Origin: JAQUCI01 sp964553255
GTDB taxonomy: Bacteria > Bacillota_I > Bacilli_A > Erysipelotrichales > Erysipelotrichaceae
Direction: 5' to 3'
Length of the DNA stretch: 18,192 nt
Assembly: GCA_964553255.1 (NCBI GenBank)
Contig: CAZKJS010000032.1
Location: 1 to 18,192, forward strand
Position 1 is the first letter of the stretch. Every line of letters begins with the position of its first letter. This document shows, in pieces, positions 1 to 6,625 of the stretch. Position numbers and translations under genes: made by a program. A model generated the notes under the pieces. That model had not been told where the DNA came from. It made no database searches and was given only the letters and a program-made list of their open reading frames with translations.

Positions 1-50
1 CCTCCTGCATATACTCATGGTATTATAAAGTACAACTTTTGGGTATCAGT

Positions 51-113
51 TCAAAGTCGAGTAAAGGTTTCTGCATCTGTTTGCTGATGCTGTCCATCTA
101 CTCGACTTATGTG
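51..113 (-). pseudogene. Truncated -1-frame extension of the tail assembly chaperone (T-like remnant)
   Basis: If ribosomes slip -1 on the heptamer at 119-113, the new frame starts with His at 113 and stays open for 20 codons (through a short ETFTRL stretch) before TGA at 53-51. In lambda-like and many Gram-positive siphophages the G gene is followed by a T extension reached by -1 frameshifting, normally several times longer. Here it stops almost at once. That fits decay, a deletion joint near base 50, or sequencing error; recognition of the T-like sequence is tentative. A competing in-frame reading after the chaperone stop (97 down to 23, 24 codons) has no ribosome site. Confidence 0.35.
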
Positions 114-490
114 TTTTTTGGTGCTATGCCTTCGTCTCCACTTTCCACATTGCGCTTTGTACCTTTGAACATTGCTTCTGTGATAGCATTCTTATATGCT
201 GCCAAATCAAACGGTGAAGTAAGGAGTTCTACTTCATCCTCGGTCAGTAAATCCTCAGCTTTTCCTTTGTTTTTGAGGTTACGAATCAGAATGGATTGGT
301 TAGCAAGAAGAGTTAAAAGCCACACAATCTCATCAAGTGCCATCTCGAAGTTCTCAGATTTTATTAACTTTTCACCGAGGTTTTCAAGACCGCCATAACG
401 GTTTGCAATGGCTTTTGTAGCACGTGTAGTGAGTATCAGTTCATACTCTTTGGTGCCAATTGTAATAACAGAATTTCTCTCATTATCCAT
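107..490 (-). CDS. Phage tail assembly chaperone (gpG-like)
   Basis: This 127-residue protein resembles siphophage tail assembly chaperones of gut Bacillota phages: an N-terminal beta-rich start (ITIGTKEYEL), a helix with RATKAIANRYGGLENLG (about 23-39), then helical segments and a charged tail. The family binds the tape-measure protein during tail assembly. Start ATG at 490-488 follows an excellent AGGAGGG ribosome site. Its codon use differs from the chromosomal genes: of 17 Leu codons only 3 are TTA, while CTC/CTG/CTT make 13. The expected upstream gene (major tail protein) is absent; only about 240 non-coding bases separate it from the flavodiiron terminator. Tape measure, if present, would lie beyond base 1. 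Either a prophage edge or relic, or an assembly joint. Family assignment is from recall of sequence pattern, not a search. Confidence 0.7.
   Translation of the reverse strand: MDNERNSVITIGTKEYELILTTRATKAIANRYGGLENLGEKLIKSENFEMALDEIVWLLTLLANQSILIRNLKNKGKAEDLLTEDEVELLTSPFDLAAYKNAITEAMFKGTKRNVESGDEGIAPKNT
113..119 (-). promoter_or_regulatory. Candidate programmed -1 frameshift heptamer A AAA AAC
   Basis: The chaperone codons CCA AAA AAC contain A AAA AAC in the correct phase (X XXY YYZ), two codons before the zero-frame stop. This is a classical -1 slip sequence, and it sits where G/GT frameshifting happens in phage tail chaperone genes. Heptamer and phase are seen directly; function is inferred from family precedent. 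The short downstream frame suggests it may no longer produce a working fusion. Confidence 0.45.
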
Positions 491-680
491 CGCAATCCCT
501 CCTTGTGTCTTATTTTAAATTAATGGTTAAAGCATTAGCGTTATGATTATAGTAATATCTTATTGATAATGATTAACTTAAGTTCTTGTAATGCTTATCA
601 CAAGAGTATTCTTTTGTTTAATTCTATCACACCCTGTTTATTATCAAAACCATAGCTATCAAACAAGCGATACTTTTAAC
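491..680. other. Intergenic stretch between phage gene and flavodiiron terminator
   Basis: About 190 AT-rich bases with no supported gene. On the minus strand there is a TATAAT-like -10 near 550-560 that could drive the chaperone gene, but I find no good -35 at the right distance. The joint between phage-derived and chromosomal DNA should lie here. I see no tRNA-like attachment site or obvious direct repeat. Confidence 0.4.
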
Positions 681-717
681 CATAAAAAAATGACATTGTT
701 ATTGTTCAATGTCATTT
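681..717 (-). terminator. Rho-independent terminator of the HAD-fprA operon
   Basis: An 11-bp perfect stem (AAATGACATTG at 688-698 against CAATGTCATTT at 707-717) with an 8-base loop is followed, on the minus strand, by a run of T (from the A run at 684-690). It lies 17 bases beyond the fprA stop codon. Confidence 0.85.
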
Positions 718-733
718 ATAATACATTTTACCC

Positions 734-1942
734 TTATTTCATTTTTTCCTTCAACCTTAGTGCAAAATTACTGCCATATTCATAAGCTCCTTTAAGATCT
801 TCTTCATTTGGTTTAAATCGAATACGATAGCCATCAACAACATCAGCTTTAAGCTGTCTTAATCTTTCAGTTAGGTTTATTACTGCTTCACCACTCCAAC
901 CATAGCTACCAAAAGCACTCATCAAACGATCTTTATAATTAACTGAAGTGATGCTGGTTGCTAGATCCCATATGGGCTTTAGCGCTTCCCCAACCATCGT
1001 TGGTGAACCAAACATGATACCATCCGCAATTGCCATTCTTTCTAATACAACAACTTGACTCTCATTGACCATATCATACAATTCAACATCGATACCACCA
1101 TCATCAAGTAGTGCTTTAGCGATTGTCTCAGCCAATGTTTTGGTATAGCCATAAGCACTAACATAAGTGATAATGACAAGCATGTTTTCACTTTTCTGTG
1201 GTAGAGTACTCCACTTATGATATAACGCCATTATTTCATCTATTCCAGTGTCAATCACAGCACCATGACCTGTACATATAAATTCAATCTCAAGATCAGC
1301 GATACGCTTTAAAGCGTTATGCATAAACGGTGATATGAAAGGCTTAAGGATATGATCAAAGTAATACTTAAGTGCTTCTTTATATTCTTCTTGATCTTCA
1401 ATCTTACTTCTTAGAATTGCAGGATCACTATAGTGAGCACCAAACACATCACAAGTAAATAACAGCTTATCCTCTTTTACATAGGTAAACATGGTATCTG
1501 GCCAATGTAAATTTGGTAGCGGCATAAATTCAAGTGTTTTGTTTCCAAGTGAGATTATATCGCCATCTTTAACAACACGACTCTTAAACTGATGATTTAC
1601 AATCTTCTTTAAGAATGTAATTCCAGCCGCTGTTCCTACTATTTCAATGTTTGGATTAATCGCTAATAAACGTTCAATACTGCCTGAATGATCTGGTTCT
1701 GTGTGTTCAACAACCAAGTAATCAATTTTGCTTATATCTACAATATCTTGTAATCTTTTGATAAACTCATCATTAAATCCTGCCTTAGCTGTTTCAAATA
1801 AAGCGATTTTCTCACTACCCTTCAAAACAAACGCATTGTAAGTTGTACCATATTTCGTTTCCATTATGATATCAAACACGCGTAAATCTTTATCGATCAC
1901 ACCCGTCCAATATAGATCATCTTTTATTTTAAAACCTTTCAT
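734..1942 (-). CDS. fprA: Flavodiiron protein (A-type flavoprotein, O2/NO reductase)
   Basis: This 402-residue cytosolic enzyme reduces O2 to water and/or NO to N2O at a non-haem di-iron site fed by FMN, protecting anaerobes. The metallo-beta-lactamase-like domain (about 1-250) carries the full ligand set: H80-x-E82-x-D84-H85 (HTEPDH), H146 (NLHWPD), D165 (FTCDVFG) and H226 (TGHG). The flavodoxin domain (about 254-402) has the phosphate loop YVSAYGYTKT and the FGSPT and FGSYGWSG loops. Length is the minimal class-A form, with no fused rubredoxin or NAD(P)H:flavin module. An AGAAGGA site precedes the ATG. It lies 14 bases after the HAD phosphatase gene, evidently cotranscribed, and is followed by a strong terminator. 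No rubredoxin gene is in the window, so its electron donor is encoded elsewhere. O2 versus NO preference cannot be read from sequence. Confidence 0.93.
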   Translation of the reverse strand: MKGFKIKDDLYWTGVIDKDLRVFDIIMETKYGTTYNAFVLKGSEKIALFETAKAGFNDEFIKRLQDIVDISKIDYLVVEHTEPDHSGSIERLLAINPNIEIVGTAAGITFLKKIVNHQFKSRVVKDGDIISLGNKTLEFMPLPNLHWPDTMFTYVKEDKLLFTCDVFGAHYSDPAILRSKIEDQEEYKEALKYYFDHILKPFISPFMHNALKRIADLEIEFICTGHGAVIDTGIDEIMALYHKWSTLPQKSENMLVIITYVSAYGYTKTLAETIAKALLDDGGIDVELYDMVNESQVVVLERMAIADGIMFGSPTMVGEALKPIWDLATSITSVNYKDRLMSAFGSYGWSGEAVINLTERLRQLKADVVDGYRIRFKPNEEDLKGAYEYGSNFALRLKEKMK

Positions 1943-1956
1943 GTTATTCCTTCTTT

Positions 1957-2769
1957 CTATAGTATATATTTATGTATTACTTCACTAATTGCATCACTGT
2001 TGTTATCAGCCTCACATACAATATCAGCTATCGCTTTTAATCCATCATGACCATTTTTGACACTTACTCCAACTCCAGCCAGCTTAACCATTGAAAGATC
2101 ATTTAGATTATCACCAATAGCAATCGTATCAACCAAATCAATATTCAGTATCTTTGATAGGGCAATTAAGCCACTGCCTTTATCAACATCAATATGATTT
2201 ATTTCTATATAATGCCCTGCTGAATAACTGACAGCTAGCTTGTTGAAAGTAATAGGTCTAATCTCATCGATGGTTCTATCTCTTAGTGCTTTATTATCAT
2301 AATAGAAAATCACTTTAGCAATCTCTTGATCAGCCAATAACAACAATTCTTTCTCATTAACAACCGTATACTCAATCCTTTGATGAAGATACTCTTTATC
2401 TTTAGTCATTAGATTAAACACATACATGTGATCTATTGTGTAAGTATGTATTGACATGTTGTTTTTTATTGCATAAGTACAAAGTTCAGCAACAGCATCT
2501 TTCGCCAAAGGCATGAAACTTAAAACGCGATTGTCTTTGTTCTCAGTGATTATAGCTCCATTTAATGATATGACATACTCATCACTTTGATCGTAACTTT
2601 CAATTTCAACTAAAACATCTTGTACTGATTGATAGCCTCTACCTGTTGCTATGACGAATTTCACACCATATTCTTTAGCTTTATTGATCGCTTCGATATT
2701 TCGTATTGAAACTTTTCGATCATCGCCAAGCAATGTTTGATCAAGATCACATGCGATTAACTTAAACAT
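1957..2769 (-). CDS. Cof-type HAD-superfamily phosphatase
   Basis: A 270-residue member of the Cof/YidA-like HAD class IIB group: cytosolic Mg-dependent phosphatases acting on small phosphorylated metabolites such as sugar phosphates or flavin precursors. Motif I is D8-L-D10-Q-T; the nucleophile and acid/base Asp are present, but the usual Gly after the second Asp is Gln. Motif II is T42 (ATGR), motif III K197 (DKGSG) and motif IV G219-D220 with D224 (IGDNLND). The class IIB cap lies at about 85-190. ATG at 2769 has GAGGAA upstream. It is first in a two-gene operon with the flavodiiron gene, behind a good promoter at 2793-2821. Given that partner, a flavin-related phosphate is a possible substrate, but this is only a guess from context. 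Confidence 0.85.
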   Translation of the reverse strand: MFKLIACDLDQTLLGDDRKVSIRNIEAINKAKEYGVKFVIATGRGYQSVQDVLVEIESYDQSDEYVISLNGAIITENKDNRVLSFMPLAKDAVAELCTYAIKNNMSIHTYTIDHMYVFNLMTKDKEYLHQRIEYTVVNEKELLLLADQEIAKVIFYYDNKALRDRTIDEIRPITFNKLAVSYSAGHYIEINHIDVDKGSGLIALSKILNIDLVDTIAIGDNLNDLSMVKLAGVGVSVKNGHDGLKAIADIVCEADNNSDAISEVIHKYIL

Positions 2770-2792
2770 AAATTCCTCACTATCTACTATTA

Positions 2793-2821
2793 ATTATAGT
2801 TAAGTTAATCATAACAAACAA
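2793..2821 (-). promoter_or_regulatory. Promoter of the HAD-fprA operon
   Basis: Reading the minus strand, TTGTTT (2821-2816), a 17-base spacer and a perfect TATAAT (2798-2793) lie about 24 bases upstream of the HAD start codon. The -35 matches in three of six positions. A short inverted repeat, TTAGTT/AACTAA (2840-2853), lies just upstream of the -35 and might be an operator, though AT-rich palindromes are common here. Confidence 0.6.
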
Positions 2822-2872
2822 GACAAATAACCAACATAATTAGTTGTAACTAACTATATCCTATTATAGCAT

Positions 2873-2897
2873 AAAAAAAAGACGATTCCTCGTCTTT
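2873..2897 (-). terminator. Terminator of the tRNA-Arg/tRNA-Pro transcript
   Basis: An 8-bp stem AAAGACGA (2878-2885) and TCGTCTTT (2890-2897) with a 4-base loop; on the minus strand it is followed by T residues (A run 2873-2880). It starts 13 bases after the tRNA-Pro CCA end. Confidence 0.85.
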
Positions 2898-2909
2898 ACT
2901 TCTAATTTC

Positions 2910-2986
2910 TGGTCGGGATGACAGGATTTGAACCTGCGACCCCTTGCTCCCAAAGCAAGTGCACTACCAAGTTGTGCTACATCCCG
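2910..2986 (-). tRNA. tRNA-Pro (anticodon TGG)
   Basis: The minus strand gives a 7-bp acceptor stem (CGGGATG/CATCCCG), a D arm with GGTAGTG, an anticodon arm CTTGC-TTTGGGA-GCAAG with anticodon TGG, a T arm with GGTTCAAATCC, discriminator A and encoded CCA (2912-2910). All stems pair. It follows tRNA-Arg by 7 bases. Confidence 0.96.
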
Positions 2987-2993
2987 AAATTTA

Positions 2994-3070
2994 TGGCGCG
3001 CCCAGTAGGACTTGAACCCGCAACCTTTTGATCCGTAGTCAAACGCTCTATCCAGTTGAGCTATGGGCGC
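2994..3070 (-). tRNA. tRNA-Arg (anticodon ACG)
   Basis: The minus strand gives acceptor GCGCCCA/TGGGCGC, D arm with AGCTCAACTGGATAGAGC, anticodon arm TTTGA-CTACGGA-TCAAA with anticodon ACG (A34 normally deaminated to inosine), T arm with GGTTCAAGTCC, discriminator G and encoded CCA (2996-2994). It is the first gene of a two-tRNA transcript. Confidence 0.96.
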
Positions 3071-3096
3071 ACATGTTCGCTTTACAGCGCATTCCT

Positions 3097-3125
3097 ATAT
3101 TATCACTTAAAACACATAATTGCAA
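3097..3125 (-). promoter_or_regulatory. Promoter of the two-tRNA operon
   Basis: On the minus strand TTGCAA (3125-3120), a 17-base spacer and TAATAT (3102-3097) sit about 27 bases ahead of the tRNA-Arg 5' end, leaving a short leader for processing. Good match to the vegetative sigma-A consensus. Confidence 0.65.
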
Positions 3126-3210
3126 CACGAAAATTGTACTCAAACGAAATCCATTTTGTAAAGAAATAGTTAAACAATAGTTTATCGTAACTGTTACGCT
3201 TTTTTCATTG

Positions 3211-3236
3211 TATAATGATTGTAATCATTAAAGGAG
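3211..3236 (+). promoter_or_regulatory. -10 box and ribosome site of the second HAD gene
   Basis: A perfect TATAAT at 3211-3216 and AAAGGAG at 3230-3236, 4 bases before the ATG. No convincing -35 is visible 16-18 bases upstream (the sequence around 3188-3194 reads TAACTGT). If this -10 is used, the leader is only about 18 bases. Confidence 0.45.
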
Positions 3237-3240
3237 CTAT

Positions 3241-4065
3241 ATGGAGAAGATAAAATTAATTGCCCTAGATATGGATGGCACAACATTAAAAAGTGATAAC
3301 ACGATCTCAGAAACTGATCTTGCTGCGATCAAAAAGGCACAACGTTATGGTATCATGATCGTTCCATCAACTGGTCGACCACTTGATGCGATTCCAAAGG
3401 AAATAATCGAGTTACCAGTAAAATACGCAATCACAAAAAATGGTTCAATCATCACTGATCTTGAGAGTCAAGAAGAGTGTTACCATGAATTGATCGAAAA
3501 AGAACTGGCACTTCCGATTGTTAAAGTAATAGAGCAAATGGATGTCTTTTTATCTGCTGATATAAATAATATTAGAGTCGCTTCTGGTAAAAACCTAGAG
3601 AATGCAAAACACACCTATAAAAATCTACACTTTGATGATCATTTAGTTGTAGATAGTCTATACGAATATATTAAAAACACAAAAGATGTTGTAATTGATA
3701 AGATAGGTATTTTAGTTACTGACGACGATATCAGACGTAACATTCTCTTTGAGCAAAGAAACTATATTGATCTTAATATAATGCAGACAAGTCCTATCTC
3801 AATTGAAATAAACAATCGTTTAGCAAGTAAAGGTAACGCTTTAAAATGGTTAGCAAGCAAACTTGAACTTAAAAAAGAAAACATTGCCGCTATCGGAGAT
3901 AGCGACAATGATCTTATTATGTTATGTTATGCTGGTTATTCATTTGCGATGACAAACGGTACAAGATATGCTCGCGAGACAGCCGATGAAATCACCCTAA
4001 GTAATGATGAGAATGGCGTAGCATTCGCGATCGATAAAATCCTAACAAGAAATAACCAATATTAA
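3241..4065 (+). CDS. Cof-type HAD-superfamily phosphatase
   Basis: A 274-residue HAD class IIB phosphatase, cytosolic and Mg-dependent. Motif I is D10-M-D12-G-T, motif II T44 (PSTGR), motif III K197 (ASKGNAL) and motif IV G219-D220 with D224 (IGDSDND). The cap domain is at about 85-190. It resembles the YidA/Cof group acting on sugar phosphates and related metabolites; the substrate cannot be told. It is the second such enzyme in the window and only distantly similar to the one at 1957-2769 outside the motifs, so not a recent duplicate. It appears monocistronic, and its stop overlaps the stop of the convergent GNAT gene. Confidence 0.86.
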   Translation: MEKIKLIALDMDGTTLKSDNTISETDLAAIKKAQRYGIMIVPSTGRPLDAIPKEIIELPVKYAITKNGSIITDLESQEECYHELIEKELALPIVKVIEQMDVFLSADINNIRVASGKNLENAKHTYKNLHFDDHLVVDSLYEYIKNTKDVVIDKIGILVTDDDIRRNILFEQRNYIDLNIMQTSPISIEINNRLASKGNALKWLASKLELKKENIAAIGDSDNDLIMLCYAGYSFAMTNGTRYARETADEITLSNDENGVAFAIDKILTRNNQY

Positions 4066-4538
4066 GCTTGTTCAAGTTCTCGATCATCAGGATCATCAGT
4101 GATTGGTCTACCGGTAATATACCAGAAGTACACTTCTTTATCTTTTGGATGATTATAGCCACCACAACTTAAATATAAAGCATTAGCTGCTGGGTTATCA
4201 TTTTGAGTGATCAAAAAGACATAATGCAGCTTTTCTTCTCGAGCATAGTTCAATACTAAATCCATTAGTTTTCTTGCTATTCCTTGACGACGATAATTTT
4301 CAAGCACAAAAAGATGGAAAATTGTCATAATATCATTACCATTATCCATCCGATTCATGCGATAGCACATGATGTAAGCAGCCGCATTGCGCTTTTGATG
4401 AGCAACATAAACAATGTTGGTAGGGTTAACTAGGAAGCTATATGCCTTTTCTTTTGAAACCTCCTGTTGGCGAAAATTGCGAACAACTGATTGGTAGATG
4501 TCAATATCTTCTGTGGTTAACCTTTTAAACTCGACCAT
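4062..4538 (-). CDS. GNAT-family N-acetyltransferase
   Basis: A 158-residue GNAT enzyme transferring an acetyl group from acetyl-CoA to an unknown amine or protein. The acetyl-CoA pyrophosphate loop is RRQGIA (83-88), preceded by strand beta4 (IFHLFVLENY) and followed by helix alpha3; the C-terminal NPAANALYLSCGG (about 115-127) is the typical helix alpha4 region. The start overlaps the end of the upstream diguanylate cyclase gene by 14 bases, with AAAGGGA ahead of the ATG, so the two are translationally linked. Overall layout recalls AAC(3)-I-like acetyltransferases, but key substrate residues cannot be assigned and I do not call it a resistance gene. Confidence 0.8.
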   Translation of the reverse strand: MVEFKRLTTEDIDIYQSVVRNFRQQEVSKEKAYSFLVNPTNIVYVAHQKRNAAAYIMCYRMNRMDNGNDIMTIFHLFVLENYRRQGIARKLMDLVLNYAREEKLHYVFLITQNDNPAANALYLSCGGYNHPKDKEVYFWYITGRPITDDPDDRELEQA

Positions 4539-6402
4539 TTGTTTTTCCCTTTCTTTTATTATCGATCACATATTGGTTTTTACCATTAGCCTTAGCTTTG
4601 TATAAAGCTTTATCGGCTCTTTGGTAAAGATCATCAAAGTTCTCAATATTATTATACGCAACAGCGATACCAATACAACACGATAAACGATTATCAATGT
4701 TATAACGCTTGATATCATCATTGATCATAAACATTAGTTCGCGTGCTTTTTCTTCAATATCCTTAACTGATGCGACATCATTCATAAATATAGCAAACTC
4801 ATCACCACCAAGTCGACCTACATAATCAGTCTTTCTAAACAATCTTCTTAAGGTGCTAGCCGTTTCCACTAACAAGCGATCACCAACTAAGTGTCCTTGT
4901 TTATCGTTTACTTCTTTAAAGTTGTCCATATCGATCACAAAAAAGGCTGATATCTCTTTTTGTTGATAACGATGTATTACATAATCATTGATCTTGATCT
5001 CAATTGATTCACGATTATCGATCTTAGTTAATGAATCCCTGCTTGCGGCTTCTTTAAGTGATCTTATCTCTTTGATCTGCTCATCACGATTTACGATCTT
5101 AGCAAGAAAACCGATAACCTCTCCCTTATCATCACGCAAAGAAATACCAGTGATCTTAGCCCATATGGTTTTATCATCTTGAATTTTGAAACGACACTCT
5201 ACCGTTGCTGATGTTGTGCCTTTGCGAAGATCATCAACAAACTTTTTCACTTGTGTTAAATCTTCTTCGATAATCACATTATCGTTATTTATGATCGTAC
5301 TAATATTAGTCATTAATGGAACTTCACCAAACAATGTTTGATGATTATCAGAAAAAGTAATAGTATCTGATAAAAAATCTCCCTCAATGATCATGCTCTG
5401 TGTCAGTTCATCAAGTAAACGATATCTTTCTTCACTACGTCTTAGTAAAACTCTTTCTTTTTCAAGTTCAAGGCGTTTTTTATATTCAATATAGTATATA
5501 AATAATAATGCTAATGAAAAGATTAAAAAACCTCGCGCAAAAAGACCCATCGATAAACCCCTAATAACTTCGTATTGAGACCATACAGTTTGATGTGGTA
5601 TTGCGGTAAAAATCGTCCAGTCAGTATTAGATATCGCAAAATAACTGATATAGAATTTTTGACCATCTTGACTTATCGTTGTAACTCCAGAATTATCATA
5701 GATCAAATCAACACGTATTTGGTTAAGTGTATTATCATCGTAATTAGACATTGAGTGATAGAAATCAAATATATTAGATATTTCAAAATCTGATTGATAA
5801 CGATTGATATTGATCAATACATCACCATTACTATTAGCTAATAGTACATACACCTCATGATCAAGATTTCTAAATATCCTATTGATACTATCATTATCAT
5901 AGATACTTGCTAATAATCCTATCGGTTGATCATTATCATATATTGCTTTACATAAAATTATCTTGGGTTCAGAATCAATATGACTATCTCTAACATAAGT
6001 AATCGTTTGACCATCACGCAGACATTCATGAAAATAATCACGATCGCTAATATCGAGTTCAAAACCATCTGCGGTAAAGCCAGTTCCGTATTCGTTAATG
6101 TAAGTTATTCGTTGAGCGCTATTATTATCATTAAAAGTTCTCAGTAAAATCTCAATTTCAGTACTATCATAGTTATTTCTTCCAATAACATGAGTTAATG
6201 CTGTCAAAGTTCTAAATTGATTATCAAACTCATCATTAACAATGGTCGCTGCCATTTCAGAGCGTTGTGACAAAAACGATATCGCTTGGATATCAAGTTG
6301 CGTGTTGATATTGGCATGATAATCATATAATGTAACAAAGTTGATTACCCCAAATAATATCACTATCAAGCCAAAACGAAATTTAGCGATTGTTTTATTC
6401 AT
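4525..6402 (-). CDS. Membrane Cache-PAS-GGDEF diguanylate cyclase
   Basis: A 625-residue receptor predicted to make cyclic di-GMP from two GTP. Order: TM1 (about 8-27), an extracellular dCache-like ligand domain (about 35-275), TM2 (about 284-305), a linker helix rich in charged residues (306-328), a PAS domain (about 330-445) and GGDEF (about 452-615). The catalytic signature is intact: G532-G-D-E-F536, metal Asp in VIDMDNFKEVND (D491 and nearby), and an I-site R523-K-T-D526 exactly five residues upstream, so product inhibition is expected. No EAL or HD-GYP domain. It is first in an operon with the overlapping GNAT gene, behind a strong promoter. The ribosome site is weak (AGGACACAGGCG before the ATG). 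The signal bound by the Cache domain is unknown; small organic acids or amino acids are usual for the family. Confidence 0.9.
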   Translation of the reverse strand: MNKTIAKFRFGLIVILFGVINFVTLYDYHANINTQLDIQAISFLSQRSEMAATIVNDEFDNQFRTLTALTHVIGRNNYDSTEIEILLRTFNDNNSAQRITYINEYGTGFTADGFELDISDRDYFHECLRDGQTITYVRDSHIDSEPKIILCKAIYDNDQPIGLLASIYDNDSINRIFRNLDHEVYVLLANSNGDVLININRYQSDFEISNIFDFYHSMSNYDDNTLNQIRVDLIYDNSGVTTISQDGQKFYISYFAISNTDWTIFTAIPHQTVWSQYEVIRGLSMGLFARGFLIFSLALLFIYYIEYKKRLELEKERVLLRRSEERYRLLDELTQSMIIEGDFLSDTITFSDNHQTLFGEVPLMTNISTIINNDNVIIEEDLTQVKKFVDDLRKGTTSATVECRFKIQDDKTIWAKITGISLRDDKGEVIGFLAKIVNRDEQIKEIRSLKEAASRDSLTKIDNRESIEIKINDYVIHRYQQKEISAFFVIDMDNFKEVNDKQGHLVGDRLLVETASTLRRLFRKTDYVGRLGGDEFAIFMNDVASVKDIEEKARELMFMINDDIKRYNIDNRLSCCIGIAVAYNNIENFDDLYQRADKALYKAKANGKNQYVIDNKRKGKTNGRV

Positions 6403-6438
6403 CGCCTGTGTCCTATTTGAGCGCTCTCATATTGCTTA

Positions 6439-6467
6439 ATTTTAATCAATATCAAAATAAATGTCAA
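6439..6467 (-). promoter_or_regulatory. Promoter of the diguanylate cyclase-GNAT operon
   Basis: On the minus strand a perfect TTGACA (6467-6462), 17-base spacer and TAAAAT (6444-6439). Transcription should start near 6432, giving a leader of about 30 bases. A GAGCGCTC palindrome (6419-6426) lies within that leader. Confidence 0.75.
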
Positions 6468-6588
6468 CTGACCTTAAATTTAGCATTAATAATTTCAGCG
6501 TTAATTATAAGTGATAACACTATTTATGAATTTATTATTTAGAGAATATCCTAATTTTGTTCTTCTTCTATCATTTGTTTGCCTTTCA

Positions 6589-6617
6589 TTGACAAATAGC
6601 CAATCAAATGTGATTAT
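6589..6617 (+). promoter_or_regulatory. Promoter of fruK-manA (extended -10)
   Basis: Perfect TTGACA at 6589-6594, 17-base spacer, and GATTAT at 6612-6617 preceded by the extended -10 dinucleotide TG (6609-6610). The predicted start point (about 6623-6626) falls on or next to the A of the fruK ATG at 6626. It is divergent from the diguanylate cyclase promoter. Confidence 0.6.
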
Positions 6618-6625
6618 TATTTATA

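Noticed and set aside
23..97. 24-codon frame after the chaperone stop, with an ELIPKSC-like stretch recalling the N-terminus of some phage HNH proteins
   Set aside because: Too short, no Shine-Dalgarno, and the resemblance is from memory only.
39..398. Plus-strand open frame of 119 codons opposite the phage gene
   Set aside because: No ribosome site, low-complexity Ser-rich product typical of an antisense shadow, and the minus-strand frame has a recognisable family and AGGAGG.
4062..4538. Aminoglycoside 3-N-acetyltransferase (AAC(3)-I type)
   Set aside because: The similarity is limited to the general GNAT core (RRQGIA loop and helix alpha4); no substrate-specific residues could be matched.
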